A stretch of 39,559 nucleotides of DNA from Longimicrobiaceae bacterium. GTDB taxonomy: Bacteria > Gemmatimonadota > Gemmatimonadetes > Longimicrobiales > Longimicrobiaceae. The stretch covers positions 1-39,559 of the forward strand of contig DASRQW010000386.1 of the NCBI GenBank assembly GCA_035696245.1. Direction: 5' to 3'. The position numbers and the translations under genes are program-made. Shown piece by piece: positions 24,835 to 33,253 of the stretch. The notes under the pieces were generated by a model that saw nothing but the letters and a program-made list of their open reading frames with translations, made no database searches and was not told the origin of the DNA. The first letter of the stretch is position 1, and each line of letters begins with the position of its first letter.

Positions 24835-25833
24835 ATGCACGGCCTGACGCGCGAACGACTCGACGAGATCCTGGAGCGGGCCCGCACGCTGCGAATCGCG
24901 GTGGTGGGCGACCTGATGCTCGACGTGTACCTCGTGGGCTCGGTGACGCGCATCTCGCCCGAGGCGCCGGTGCCGGTGGTGCAGGTCACCGAGGAGCGCG
25001 TGGCGCTGGGGGGCGCGGCGAACGTGGCCGCCAACGTGGTGACGCTGGGCGCCGAGTGCGACCTGATCGGCTACGTGGGCGCGGACGACGCGGGCGCGCG
25101 CATCCGCCACGCCCTGTCGCGCCTGCGTGGCGGCACGGTGCACCCGCGCCTGGTGGAGCGCGACGACCGGCCCACGACCACGAAGACGCGGGTGATGGCG
25201 CGGCACCAGCAGGTCGTGCGCTTCGACCGCGAGCGCGACGACGACCTGGACGAGGGCTGCGTGGGCGAGCTGTGCGAGGTGATCGCCGCGTCGGTCGCCG
25301 CGGCGGACGCGCTGGTGCTGGAGGACTACAACAAGGGCGTGCTGTCGCCCACGGTGATCCGCGCCGCCATCGACGCCGCGGCGCGCGCCGGCATCCCCGT
25401 GGTGGTGGACCCGAAGTTCCGCCACTTCTTCGACTATGGCGGCGCGACGGTGTTCAAGCCGAACGCGGTGGAGCTGGGGAACGCGCTGGGCACCGCGGTG
25501 CAGCCGCAGGACGATGCGTGGCTGGAAGATGCGCGCAACCAGGTGGGCGCCGCGTACCTGCTGCTCACGCTGGGCGAGCACGGCATGGCGCTGCGCTGCG
25601 ACGACGGGACCACGCTGCGCGTGCCCACGGTGGCGCGCGAGGTCTACGACGTGTCCGGCGCGGGCGACACGGTGACGGCGTTCCTGGCGGTCGCGCTCGC
25701 GGCGGGCGCATCGGTGCGCGAGGCGGCCGTGCTGGCGAACCTCGCCGCGGGCATCGAGGTGGGGAAGCCCGGCGTCGCCGTCGTCACCCCGGACGAGGTG
25801 CGGCAGATGCTGGAGCGGACGGCAGGCGCCTGA
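24835..25833 (+). CDS. hldA: D-glycero-beta-D-manno-heptose-7-phosphate kinase
   Basis: This 332-residue PfkB/ribokinase-family kinase corresponds to domain I of HldE (RfaE). It phosphorylates heptose 7-phosphate at C1 in the ADP-heptose pathway for LPS core. Residues about 22-60 contain RIAVVGDLMLDVYLVGSVTRISPEAPVPV, the family signature. GGAANVAANVVTLGA is the sugar-binding glycine loop. DYNKGVLSP and VVVDPKFRHFFDYGGATVFKPN are conserved in RfaE1. DVSGAGDTVTAF carries the catalytic Asp and anion hole. The nucleotidyltransferase domain II is absent, so this is the stand-alone HldA form and the adenylyltransferase must be encoded elsewhere. The start MHGLTRERLDEIL at 24835 fits the family and the promoter. 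Confidence 0.9.
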   Translation: MHGLTRERLDEILERARTLRIAVVGDLMLDVYLVGSVTRISPEAPVPVVQVTEERVALGGAANVAANVVTLGAECDLIGYVGADDAGARIRHALSRLRGGTVHPRLVERDDRPTTTKTRVMARHQQVVRFDRERDDDLDEGCVGELCEVIAASVAAADALVLEDYNKGVLSPTVIRAAIDAAARAGIPVVVDPKFRHFFDYGGATVFKPNAVELGNALGTAVQPQDDAWLEDARNQVGAAYLLLTLGEHGMALRCDDGTTLRVPTVAREVYDVSGAGDTVTAFLAVALAAGASVREAAVLANLAAGIEVGKPGVAVVTPDEVRQMLERTAGA

Positions 25834-25855
25834 TCGTTCGCGATACGCGCATCGC

Positions 25856-25968
25856 CCGGTAGGGTCGCACCTGTGTGTACGACCGTCTTTCCGTGGCGAC
25901 ATCGCGTCGGGATTGGGCATTGGTGCATTCCGAGGCGCGGGCGGACACGCAGGTCCGCACCCTACCGG
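25856..25968. repeat. 113-bp MITE-like inverted-repeat element
   Basis: The left arm CCGGTAGGGTCGCACCTGTG... (25856-25878) matches the reverse complement of the right arm (25945-25968, beginning ACACGCAGGTCCGCACCC), with a few mismatches, over about 23 bases. About 66 bases lie between. The element encodes nothing. It sits 22 bases after the hldA stop in the hldA-ridA gap and could act as a terminator hairpin or be a non-autonomous mobile element. No clear target-site duplication was found by eye. Confidence 0.6.
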
Positions 25969-26090
25969 TCGGACGCGATTTCGCGGTTCTGCGGGGGGTG
26001 AGGCTCTCGCGGTTTCGGTAGATGTGGGATGATGGGCGGCTGGCGGGATCGGCGGCTCGGTGGATGACACGCAAACAGCAAGGAGCGGAG

Positions 26091-26483
26091 ATGGCTTCTC
26101 TTCAGAAGATCCAGACGGCCGGCGCGCCGGCGGCGATCGGGCCGTACAGCCAGGCGATCACGCACGGCGGCCTCGTGTTCACGGCGGGCCAGATCCCGCT
26201 GGACCCGGAGTCGATGCAGATCGTGGAGGGCGACGTGGCCGCGCAGACCGAGCGCGTGATGCTGAACCTCCAGGCCGTGCTCCAGGAAGCCGGCGCGGAC
26301 CTCTCGTCGGTGGTGAAGACGACGGTGTTCCTGAAGGACATGAACGACTTCGCGGCCATGAACGAGGTGTACGGCCGCCACTTCGGCGATCACGCCCCGG
26401 CGCGCTCCACCGTGCAGGCCGCGCGTCTCCCGCGCGATGCGTCGGTGGAGATCGAGTGTATCGCCGCGCTGCTGGACCGCTAG
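26091..26483 (+). CDS. ridA: RidA family reactive enamine/imine deaminase
   Basis: This 130-residue YjgF/YER057c/UK114-family protein should hydrolyse 2-aminoacrylate and related enamines released by pyridoxal-phosphate enzymes. It forms a cytosolic trimer in known members. Visible signatures are IGPYSQAITHGGLVFTAGQIPLDP, the middle VVKTTVFLKDMNDFAAMNEVYGRHF, and APARSTVQAARLPRDASVEIECIA. The last contains the Arg that binds substrate carboxylate and the Glu near the active-site water. ATG 26091 has a strong ribosome site (AAGGAGCGGAG). The phosphomannomutase gene follows after 91 bases with no terminator between, so the two may be co-transcribed. Confidence 0.95.
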   Translation: MASLQKIQTAGAPAAIGPYSQAITHGGLVFTAGQIPLDPESMQIVEGDVAAQTERVMLNLQAVLQEAGADLSSVVKTTVFLKDMNDFAAMNEVYGRHFGDHAPARSTVQAARLPRDASVEIECIAALLDR

Positions 26484-26574
26484 ACATCCAAACGCCAGGC
26501 CCGCCCGCCCCGCATCTTCCCCGATGCCGGGCGGCGCGTGCTTTTCCCGAGCCGAACGCGAGACCGAGGTACGC

Positions 26575-27972
26575 ATGCTGAATCCGCACATCTTCCGGCA
26601 GTACGACATCCGCGGCGTGGTGGGCCCCGACGTGACGGCCGAGGTGGCCGAGGGCATCGGGCGCGCCTTCGCCACGCTCGCCATCCGCCGGCTGGGCAAG
26701 AAGGACGTGCGCCTGGCGCTGGGCCGCGACAACCGCCTCACGTCGAACGAGCTGGCGGACGGTGTGGCGCGCGGGATGATGGCGGCCGGGGCGCGGATTT
26801 TCGACGTCGGCACCGTGCCCACGCCGGCGCACAGCTTCTCCATGTACTACCTGGGCCTGGACGGCGGCCTGCAGGTCACCGGCTCGCACAACCCGCCGCA
26901 GTACAACGGCTTCAAGATGACGCTGGCCGGCCGCTCCATCTACGGAGACGCCATCCAGCAGATCCGCCGGATGATCGAGGAGAGCGACTTCGAGATGGGC
27001 GAGGGCCGCGGCAGCCGCGAGAACCACGAGATCCTGCGAGACTACGCCCGCGAGGTCGCGGCCAAGTTCACCATCGAGCGCCCCGTGAAGGTCGTCGTGG
27101 ACTGCGGCAACGGCAGCGGCAGCCTCGTCGCCGAGGAGATGCTGTCCGCGCTCGGCCCCAACGTCACCGTGATCCCGCTCTTCTGCGAGTCCGACGGCAC
27201 GTTCCCGAACCACCATCCGGACCCGGTGGTCGACAAGAACCTGGTCGACATCATCGCCAAGGTGAAGGAGACGGGCGCCGACCTGGGCGTGGCGTTCGAC
27301 GGCGACGCGGACCGCATCGGCGCCATCGACGACAAGGGCGAGATCGTGCGCGGCGACACGCTGCTGCTGCTGTACGGCCTGGACCTGATCCAGCGCCGCG
27401 GCCCTGGCCAGGCGGTGGTGTTCGACGTGAAGTGCTCGCAACTGCTGCCGGACGAGCTGGAGGCGGCGGGCGGGCGGCCCATCATGTCGCAGACGGGCCA
27501 CTCGCTCATCAAGGAGCGGATGAAGCAGGAGCACTCGCTCCTCTCCGGCGAGCTCTCCGGCCACATCATGTTCGGCGACGACTACTACGGCTTCGACGAC
27601 GCGCTGTACGGCGCCTGCCTGCTCATCGACATCGTTGCCCGCATGGGCCGCCCGCTCAGCGAGCGTCTGGCGGAGTTCCCCAAGTACGTCTCGACGTCGG
27701 AGATCCGCTACGTCTCGTCGGAAGAGGAGAAGTGGAACGTGGTCGCCCGCGCCACCGAGCACTTCCGCAAGGACCACGAGGTGATCGACGTGGACGGCGC
27801 CCGCGTGAAGTTCGGCGACGGCTGGGGCCTGATCCGCGCCAGCAACACCGAGCCCGTGCTCGTCGCCCGCTACGAGGCGCGCACGCCGGAGCGCCTGGCC
27901 GAGATCCAGGGCGAGATGGAGCAGTGGCTGGCGAACGACGGCGTGAACGTCGCCGCACCCACCACGCACTGA
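26575..27972 (+). CDS. Phosphomannomutase/phosphoglucomutase
   Basis: This 465-residue alpha-D-phosphohexomutase interconverts hexose 6- and 1-phosphates, supplying nucleotide sugars for LPS and exopolysaccharide. The four functional loops are visible: phospho-Ser S104 in VTGSHNPPQYNG; the Mg2+ loop D242-G-D244-A-D246-R (FDGDADRIG); the sugar-specificity loop GELSGH around E326; and the phosphate loop RASNTEPVLVARYE near the C-terminus. The N-terminus HIFRQYDIRGVVGPDV is typical of the ManB/AlgC type. Whether Man, Glc or both are used cannot be told from motifs. ATG 26575 follows GAGG; longer in-frame starts run into ridA and are rejected. A strong terminator follows. Confidence 0.93.
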   Translation: MLNPHIFRQYDIRGVVGPDVTAEVAEGIGRAFATLAIRRLGKKDVRLALGRDNRLTSNELADGVARGMMAAGARIFDVGTVPTPAHSFSMYYLGLDGGLQVTGSHNPPQYNGFKMTLAGRSIYGDAIQQIRRMIEESDFEMGEGRGSRENHEILRDYAREVAAKFTIERPVKVVVDCGNGSGSLVAEEMLSALGPNVTVIPLFCESDGTFPNHHPDPVVDKNLVDIIAKVKETGADLGVAFDGDADRIGAIDDKGEIVRGDTLLLLYGLDLIQRRGPGQAVVFDVKCSQLLPDELEAAGGRPIMSQTGHSLIKERMKQEHSLLSGELSGHIMFGDDYYGFDDALYGACLLIDIVARMGRPLSERLAEFPKYVSTSEIRYVSSEEEKWNVVARATEHFRKDHEVIDVDGARVKFGDGWGLIRASNTEPVLVARYEARTPERLAEIQGEMEQWLANDGVNVAAPTTH

Positions 27973-27982
27973 GTCCGTGCAC

Positions 27983-28020
27983 CGAAAGATCCCGCGTCCG
28001 CGCGGGATCTTTCGCGTTTT
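27983..28020 (+). terminator. Rho-independent terminator after the hexomutase gene
   Basis: A perfect 14-bp stem, CGAAAGATCCCGCG (27983-27996) with 28001-28014, closes a TCCG tetraloop and is followed by CGTTTT. Confidence 0.9.
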
Positions 28021-28067
28021 CGGTGGATGTGGATGCGGGAGATGCCGATCTGATGCGTCGCTCCTGA

Positions 28068-28118
28068 CGGGCGACTGAAGTCGCGGCAACGACTGCGCAA
28101 AGTCCGCCTTCGCGGACT
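28068..28118. repeat. Two-hairpin dispersed element, copy B
   Basis: Hairpin 1 is CGACT-GA-AGTCG (28072-28083) and hairpin 2 is AGTCCGC-CTTC-GCGGACT (28101-28118). Compared with copy A at 2071, one stem pair changes G-C to A-T, another C-G to G-C, and a T-G wobble becomes C-G, so pairing is kept while sequence drifts. A REP-like repeat follows, as at copy A. Confidence 0.6.
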
Positions 28119-28167
28119 AACCCCGAAGCTCCTGTCGCATCGAAAGTTCGGATGCGGGGATGCTCCA

Positions 28168-28221
28168 CCAACCCTCTCCCGCTTGCGGGGGAGGGTGCGA
28201 GCCTAAGCGAGCGGGAGGGGG
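28168..28221 (+). repeat. REP-like intergenic repeat, copy 3
   Basis: This is nearly identical to copy 2 through CAACCCTCTCCCGCTTGCGG and AGCCTAAGCGAGCGGGAGGG. It lies upstream of the carbamate kinase promoter. Together with the terminator and copy B it fills the 27973-28268 gap, which has no gene. Confidence 0.85.
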
Positions 28222-28268
28222 CGTTCCCGCGGCCCGCGCTTCGCAGTATCTCCCGCCGGCACTTTCGC

Positions 28269-28297
28269 TTGCCGCCCGGTGGGGGGCGGCTTATCAT
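28269..28297 (+). promoter_or_regulatory. Promoter of the carbamate kinase gene
   Basis: TTGCCG at 28269-28274 and TATCAT at 28292-28297 are separated by 17 bases. The start point near 28304 leaves about 15 bases before the TTG start at 28319, which supports that start over upstream ones. Confidence 0.55.
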
Positions 28298-28318
28298 TTC
28301 GCGCGCAACGGGGGGAGC

Positions 28319-29269
28319 TTGGCGGACCGTACGATCGTGGTGGCGCTGGGGGGCAACGCGCTGGCGCAGCCGGGCGAGGAAGGCACCATCACCGAGCAGT
28401 TCCGCCACACGCGCGAGAGCCTTGGCGCGGTGGTGGAGCTCGCGCGCGAGGGCTGGCGAATCGCCATCGTGCACGGCAACGGGCCGCAGGTGGGCAACGA
28501 GCTGGTGCGCAACGAGATGTCGCGCCACCTCGTGCCCCCGCTCCCTCTCGGCGTGCTCGTCGCCGCGACCGAAGGCTGGATCGGATACATGATCCAGCAG
28601 TCGCTCGAGAACGCGCTCTGGCGGGGCGGCGTGGACCGCCAGGTCGTGACCATCGTCACGCAGGTGCAGGTGGACCCGGCCGACCCGGAGCTCCAGCGCC
28701 CGTCCAAGCCCATCGGCCGCACGGTCGACGAAGCGACGGCCCGGCAGCTCGCGAGCGAGATGGGCGGCGACGTGATGCGGGTGAAGGGCGGCTGGCGGCG
28801 CGTCGTCCCGTCCCCGCGCCCCCTCGCCATCGTCGAGCGCCCCATGATCCGCTCGCTCGTGGAGCAGGGCCACCTCGTCATCGCGGCCGGCGGCGGGGGA
28901 ACGCCCGTCTACCGCCACGCCACGCTGGGGCTGGAGGGCATCGACGCGGTGATTGACAAGGACCGCGCGGCCGCCATCCTCGCCCGCGACATCGGCGCGG
29001 AAGAGCTGGTGATCCTCACCGACGTGGACGCGGTCTACCTCGACTACGGCGAGCCGACGCAGCGCGCGATCCGCCGGCTCACGGTGTCGCAGGCCGTGCA
29101 GCTGCTGGACGATGGAGAGATGGGGTCCGGCAGCATGGGGCCCAAGGTGGAGGCCGCCGCCACGTTCGTTCGTGGCGGGGGCCGGCGCGCCGTGATCGCG
29201 CGGCTGGACCAGGGCCGCGAGGCCGTGGCGGGACGGGCAGGAACCGAGATCGTGCCCGACGAGGCGTAG
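28319..29269 (+). CDS. arcC: Carbamate kinase
   Basis: This 316-residue amino-acid-kinase-fold enzyme interconverts carbamoyl phosphate plus ADP and carbamate plus ATP. The sequence opens TIVVALGGNALAQPGEEGT and continues IVHGNGPQVGNEL, both ATP-site signatures. PLGVLVAATEGWIGYMIQQSL and SKPIGRTVDEATA are specific to carbamate kinases. VIAAGGGGTPVYR, DAVIDKDRAAAILA and LVILTDVDAVYLDYG complete the active site. The start is TTG 28319 with GGGGGGAG just upstream; a longer frame to an ATG at 28160 runs through a REP repeat and is rejected. No arcA or arcB is adjacent, so a fermentative arginine deiminase operon is not shown. The 3' hairpin separates it from sucC. Confidence 0.93.
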   Translation: MADRTIVVALGGNALAQPGEEGTITEQFRHTRESLGAVVELAREGWRIAIVHGNGPQVGNELVRNEMSRHLVPPLPLGVLVAATEGWIGYMIQQSLENALWRGGVDRQVVTIVTQVQVDPADPELQRPSKPIGRTVDEATARQLASEMGGDVMRVKGGWRRVVPSPRPLAIVERPMIRSLVEQGHLVIAAGGGGTPVYRHATLGLEGIDAVIDKDRAAAILARDIGAEELVILTDVDAVYLDYGEPTQRAIRRLTVSQAVQLLDDGEMGSGSMGPKVEAAATFVRGGGRRAVIARLDQGREAVAGRAGTEIVPDEA

Positions 29270-29276
29270 GTCCTCC

Positions 29277-29318
29277 GCGGGCGCGGGCGGGCACGGCGAG
29301 CTGCCGGGCCGCGCCCGC
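29277..29318 (+). terminator. GC-rich hairpin between carbamate kinase and sucC
   Basis: GCGGGCGCGG (29277-29286) pairs perfectly with CCGCGCCCGC (29309-29318), with further inner pairing (GGCA/TGCC). Only ATTCTTC follows, so it may be a weak terminator or an mRNA-stabilising hairpin. Confidence 0.45.
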
Positions 29319-29353
29319 ATTCTTCGCAACTCGAACGCAGCGTGGCGAGCCGA

Positions 29354-30496
29354 ATGAACATACACGAATACCAGGCGAAGGAGCTTCTCGCCGCCGAAGG
29401 GGTGCCCATCCCCATGGGCGAGGTCGCCACCACGCCCGAGCAGGCCGAGGAGATCGCGCGCCGCCTGGGCGGCGCCGTGGTCGTCAAGGCGCAGGTGCAC
29501 GCGGGCGGCCGCGGCAAGGCCGGCGGCGTCAAGCTGGCCAAGACGCCCGAGGAGGCCAGGGAGAAGGCCGCGGGCATCCTGGGGATGAAGATCAAGGGCC
29601 TCACGGTTGAGCGCGTGCTCATCGCCCCGGCGGCCGACATCGCCAGCGAGGCGTACGTGGGCGTGATCATGGACCGCGCCAGCCACGCGCCCGTCTTCAT
29701 GGTCAGCGCCGCGGGCGGCATCGACATCGAGGAGGTGGCGGTCACCAACCCCGAGGCCATCCGCAAGCTGGCGGTGGACACGCGCTACGGGCTGCTGCCG
29801 CACCAGGCCTACCTGCTCGCCACCGAGCTGTACAAGGACGCCAAGCAGCAGCGCGCCGCGGCCAAGATCCTCCAGCAGCTCTACACCGCCTTCGTGAAGG
29901 CGGGCGCGTCGCTGGCCGAGATCAACCCGCTGGTCACCACGCCCGAGGGCGAGGTGCAGGCGCTGGACGCCAAGTTCAACATCGACGACAACGAGCTCTT
30001 CCGCCATCCGAACATCGAGGCCCTGCGCGACGAGGCGAGCGAAGAGCCGGCCGAGGTGGAGGCGCGGAGGGCGAACCTGACGTTCATCAAGCTCGACGGC
30101 AACGTGGGATGCGTGGTCAACGGCGCCGGGCTGGCCATGGCGACCATGGACCTGGTGAAGTACTACGGCGGCGACCCGGCCAACTTCCTGGACATCGGCG
30201 GCTCGTCGAACCCGCAGAAGGTGGTGGACGCGCTGCGCATCATCACCAGCGATCCGCAGGTCAAGGTCATCCTCTTCAACATCTTCGGCGGCATCACGCG
30301 CACCGACGACGTGGCCAACGGCATCGTCACCGCCACGCAGCAGAACCCCATCTCCGTGCCCATCGTGATCCGCCTGACGGGCACGAACGAGGAGATCGCG
30401 GTCAAGATCCTGGAGGAGGCGGGCTTCACCGCGCTCACGGACATGGACGAGGCCGTGAAGCGGGCCGTCGAACTCGCAACGGGAGAGGGCAAGTGA
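29354..30496 (+). CDS. sucC: Succinyl-CoA synthetase (ADP-forming) beta subunit
   Basis: This 380-residue subunit works with SucD to convert succinyl-CoA to succinate with substrate-level phosphorylation in the TCA cycle. [20 protein letters not shown] is the classic N-terminus and fixes ATG 29354; a GTG at 29342 would add four residues. The ATP-grasp domain includes [47 protein letters not shown] holds the Mg-nucleotide ligands. The C-terminal domain contains [28 protein letters not shown] and [19 protein letters not shown]. The stop overlaps the sucD start (GTGA). Confidence 0.97.
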   Translation: MNIHEYQAKELLAAEGVPIPMGEVATTPEQAEEIARRLGGAVVVKAQVHAGGRGKAGGVKLAKTPEEAREKAAGILGMKIKGLTVERVLIAPAADIASEAYVGVIMDRASHAPVFMVSAAGGIDIEEVAVTNPEAIRKLAVDTRYGLLPHQAYLLATELYKDAKQQRAAAKILQQLYTAFVKAGASLAEINPLVTTPEGEVQALDAKFNIDDNELFRHPNIEALRDEASEEPAEVEARRANLTFIKLDGNVGCVVNGAGLAMATMDLVKYYGGDPANFLDIGGSSNPQKVVDALRIITSDPQVKVILFNIFGGITRTDDVANGIVTATQQNPISVPIVIRLTGTNEEIAVKILEEAGFTALTDMDEAVKRAVELATGEGK

Positions 30497-31362
30497 GCAT
30501 CTTCATCGACAAGAGCACGAAGCTGGTCGTGCAGGGCATCACCGGCCGCGACGGCTCTTTCCACACGAAGCAGATGCTGGAGTACGGCACCGACGTGGTG
30601 GCCGGAGTCACTCCGGGCAAGGGCGGGCAGATGTTCGAGGGCCGCGTGCCCATCTTCAACACCGTCGAGGAGGCGGTGAAGGAGACCGGCGCCAACTCGT
30701 CCGTCATCTACGTGCCGCCCCCCTTCGCGGCCGACGCGATGCTGGAGGCGGCGGACGCGGGCGTGGGCTTCATCGTCTGCATCACCGAGGGCGTGCCGGT
30801 GCTGGACATGACCCGCGTGCGGCCCTACGTCCAGGAGAAGGGCGCGCGCCTGCTCGGCCCCAACTGCCCCGGCCTGCTTTCCGCCGGCAAGAGCAAGGTG
30901 GGCATCATCCCCGGCCACATCACGCAGCCCGGCCCGGTGGGCCTGGTGTCGAAGTCCGGCACGCTGACGTACGAGGTCGTCTTCAAGCTCAAAGCCGCCG
31001 GCATCGGGACGACGACGTGCGTGGGCATCGGCGGCGACCCCATCAACGGGACCAGCTTCATCGACTGCCTGGCGGCGTTCGAGGCGGACCCGGAGACGAA
31101 GGCGATCGTGATGCTGGGCGAGATCGGCGGGACGGACGAGCAGGAGGCGGCGGCGTACATCAAGGCCAACGTCAAGAAGCCCGTCGTAGGCTTCATCGCC
31201 GGCCAGACGGCGCCTCCGGGGCGGCGGATGGGCCACGCGGGTGCCATCATCTCGGGCTCGGCGGGCACGGCGGAGGAGAAGATCCAGGCCTTCCGCGACA
31301 ACGGCATCGCCGACGCCAAGCGGCCGCTCGACGTGGTCGCGCTGATCCAGGCGGTCCTCTGA
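30493..31362 (+). CDS. sucD: Succinyl-CoA synthetase alpha subunit
   Basis: This 289-residue partner of SucC starts at GTG 30493, overlapping the sucC stop. The CoA-binding Rossmann domain has [23 protein letters not shown] and [28 protein letters not shown] and [16 protein letters not shown] form the ligase half. The phospho-His is H248 in [12 protein letters not shown]. The C-terminus reads [11 protein letters not shown]. The gene pair is followed after 29 bases by the EIIA-CBS gene, probably in the same transcript. Confidence 0.97.
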   Translation: MSIFIDKSTKLVVQGITGRDGSFHTKQMLEYGTDVVAGVTPGKGGQMFEGRVPIFNTVEEAVKETGANSSVIYVPPPFAADAMLEAADAGVGFIVCITEGVPVLDMTRVRPYVQEKGARLLGPNCPGLLSAGKSKVGIIPGHITQPGPVGLVSKSGTLTYEVVFKLKAAGIGTTTCVGIGGDPINGTSFIDCLAAFEADPETKAIVMLGEIGGTDEQEAAAYIKANVKKPVVGFIAGQTAPPGRRMGHAGAIISGSAGTAEEKIQAFRDNGIADAKRPLDVVALIQAVL

Positions 31363-31391
31363 GCGAGGGAAGGTCCGGGGGAGGCCGCGAG

Positions 31392-32270
31392 GTGCGGCTC
31401 ACGGAGGTGCTCCGCGCAGAGCACGTCGTGGCCCCCCTGGATGCGGTGACGGTGCACGAGGCCGTGGTCCAGCTCGCGCGCACCCTGGTGGCGACCGGGG
31501 CCGTCCCGCACGCGGAGAAGCTGGCCAAGCTCTTCGCCGAGACCCGCGTGCGCGACACCATCCACATCGGCACGCGGGTGCTGCTGCCGCACCTGCGCAC
31601 CGACGCGGTGGACGGGCTGGTGGTCGCCATAGGCGTGGCGCCGCGCCCGCTGCGCAGCGTAAGCGCAGACATGGACGGATCGGCGCAGGTGGTGGCGCTG
31701 GTGCTGGCCCCGCCCTCCGCGGCGGGCCTGTACCTCCAGACGGTCGCGGCGCTGGCCGGCGCGCTGCGGCAGGACGCGACCGTCGACCGGCTCGTCGCCG
31801 CCCGGAATGCGGCGGAGGTGCTGGCCGTGCCGGAGATCCGCGGGATCACCATCCAGCCGCGGCTCACGGTGCGCGACGTGATGAGCCAGCGCGTCTACCG
31901 CGTGAGCCCGGACGCGCCGGTGAGCGAGGCGCTGGACCTCATCAGCCAGCACAGGCTGCGCGCGGTGCCGGTGGTGAGCGAGGACCGCGAGGTGCTGGGG
32001 ATGGTGAGCGACCGCGACCTGCTGAAGTTCCTCCTCCCGGGCGTGCTGAAGACGGGCGAGGGGACCGACGCCGGCGGGTCGCTGCGCGAGGTGCGCGTGC
32101 GCGACGTGATGACGCGCTCGGTGATCTGCGTGTCCGAAGACCAGGCGCTGGCCGAGGTCGCCTCGCTGATGGTGGGGAAGGACCTGGAGCGCCTGCCGGT
32201 GACCAGCGAGGGGAAGCTGACCGGCTTCCTCACCCGCGGGGACATCATCCGCAAGATGTACGGCCCGTGA
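31392..32270 (+). CDS. PTS EIIA-like domain fused to two CBS domains
   Basis: This 292-residue soluble protein has residues about 1-145 resembling a PtsN-type EIIA domain. [22 protein letters not shown] places H67 where EIIA proteins carry the phospho-His, and [15 protein letters not shown] matches the closing helices. Residues about 158-290 form a CBS pair ([38 protein letters not shown] and [51 protein letters not shown]), which usually binds adenine nucleotides. The fusion suggests a regulator that reads both PTS phosphorylation and energy charge. GTG 31392 has GGGAGG upstream. It lies just after sucCD and before ndk, in a nucleotide and TCA setting. Function beyond domains is unknown. Confidence 0.8.
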   Translation: MRLTEVLRAEHVVAPLDAVTVHEAVVQLARTLVATGAVPHAEKLAKLFAETRVRDTIHIGTRVLLPHLRTDAVDGLVVAIGVAPRPLRSVSADMDGSAQVVALVLAPPSAAGLYLQTVAALAGALRQDATVDRLVAARNAAEVLAVPEIRGITIQPRLTVRDVMSQRVYRVSPDAPVSEALDLISQHRLRAVPVVSEDREVLGMVSDRDLLKFLLPGVLKTGEGTDAGGSLREVRVRDVMTRSVICVSEDQALAEVASLMVGKDLERLPVTSEGKLTGFLTRGDIIRKMYGP

Positions 32271-32359
32271 CGGGCCGCGGACGGCTTCCGGCGGACGCCG
32301 TCCATCGAGGTATCGGGATCGACCGAACGAACCACATCTACCGAATAGAGAGAGACGCC

Positions 32360-32776
32360 ATGTCGCGCACCTTCGCCATGATCAAGCCCGACGCCGTGCA
32401 GGGCGGCACCGCCGGCAAGATCATCGCCCACGTCCAGCAGGCCGGCTTCAAGATCCTGGGCATGAAGCTCACCCAGATCAGCATGCCGCAGGCGCAGAAG
32501 TTCTACGAGGTGCACGCCCAGCGCCCGTTCTACGGCGAGCTCACCGAGTTCATGTCCAGCGGCCCCAGCATCGTGATGGCGCTGGAGGCGGACAACGCCG
32601 TGACGCTGTGGCGCGACACCATCGGCGCCACCGACCCGGCCGAGGCGGCCGAGGGCACTATCCGCAAGCTGTACGCGGAGAGCAAGGGCAAGAACGCCGT
32701 GCACGGCTCGGATAGCGACGAGAATGCGGAGATCGAGATCGCCTTCTTCTTCGCGGGCACCGAGCTGGTCGGCTAG
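32360..32776 (+). CDS. ndk: Nucleoside diphosphate kinase
   Basis: This 138-residue housekeeping enzyme transfers the gamma phosphate between nucleoside tri- and diphosphates. Recognisable parts are [20 protein letters not shown], the Kpn-loop region [35 protein letters not shown], and the phospho-His H115 in [23 protein letters not shown] 32360 matches the family start; its ribosome site is GAGAG. It lies 89 bases after the EIIA-CBS gene and ends before a strong hairpin. Confidence 0.97.
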   Translation: MSRTFAMIKPDAVQGGTAGKIIAHVQQAGFKILGMKLTQISMPQAQKFYEVHAQRPFYGELTEFMSSGPSIVMALEADNAVTLWRDTIGATDPAEAAEGTIRKLYAESKGKNAVHGSDSDENAEIEIAFFFAGTELVG

Positions 32777-32817
32777 ACTCGGCGCGAAACCGGGCCACGC
32801 GCCCGGACGTAGGCTCC

Positions 32818-32850
32818 GGGGCGGCGGACGACTCAGGTCGCCGCCGCCCC
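32818..32850 (+). terminator. Hairpin after ndk
   Basis: GGGGCGGCGG (32818-32827) pairs with CCGCCGCCCC (32841-32850). The inner CGAC/GTCG extends the stem to 14 bp with one bulged A and a TCAG loop. The downstream GCATCTTTAT is only weakly T-rich. Confidence 0.55.
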
Positions 32851-32887
32851 GCATCTTTATCCCTTCCCCCGAGCCGCAGAGGCAGTC

Positions 32888-33253
32888 GTGAACCTCCTTC
32901 TACGCTGGGTGGCCGCCGCGGCCGCCGTGTGGGCCGCCACGCACTTCGTGCCCGGCATCCACGTGCAGGGCGGCATCCAGGCGCTCTTCGTGGTGGCCGC
33001 CATCATCGGCCTGGTCAACGCCATCGTGCGCCCGATCCTGAAGGCGATGGCGTGCGGGCTCATCGTCCTCACGCTGGGCCTCTTCCTGCTGGTGGTGAAC
33101 GCGGTGATGCTGTACGTCGCCAGCTTCATCGCCGGGCGCCTGGGCTACGTCTTCACCATCGACAGCTTCAAGGCCGCCGTGATCGGCTCCATCGTCATCA
33201 GCGTCGTGAGCTGGGTCCTCTCCCTGGTCCTCACTGACAGCAACGACGACTGA
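32888..33253 (+). CDS. Four-helix membrane protein of the phage_holin_4_2 (DUF360) family
   Basis: This 121-residue protein has four predicted membrane helices: LLRWVAAAAAVWAATHFVPG; IQALFVVAAIIGLVNAIV; LIVLTLGLFLLVVNAVMLYVASFIAG; and AAVIGSIVISVVSWVLSLVL. The VNAIVRPILK and NAVMLYV motifs are characteristic of PF04020. Despite the family name, members are chromosomal genes in many phyla and are not evidence of a prophage; the function is unknown. The start is GTG 32888 after AGAGG. Confidence 0.85.
   Translation: MNLLLRWVAAAAAVWAATHFVPGIHVQGGIQALFVVAAIIGLVNAIVRPILKAMACGLIVLTLGLFLLVVNAVMLYVASFIAGRLGYVFTIDSFKAAVIGSIVISVVSWVLSLVLTDSNDD

Noticed and set aside
26179-30007. Long minus-strand frames opposite ridA, the hexomutase, carbamate kinase and sucC
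   Set aside because: They are antisense shadows of high-GC genes with strong family matches on the plus strand; composition is repetitive and no motif is present.
32888-33253. Prophage holin
   Set aside because: The PF04020 family is chromosomal in many bacteria, and no endolysin or other phage gene is nearby.
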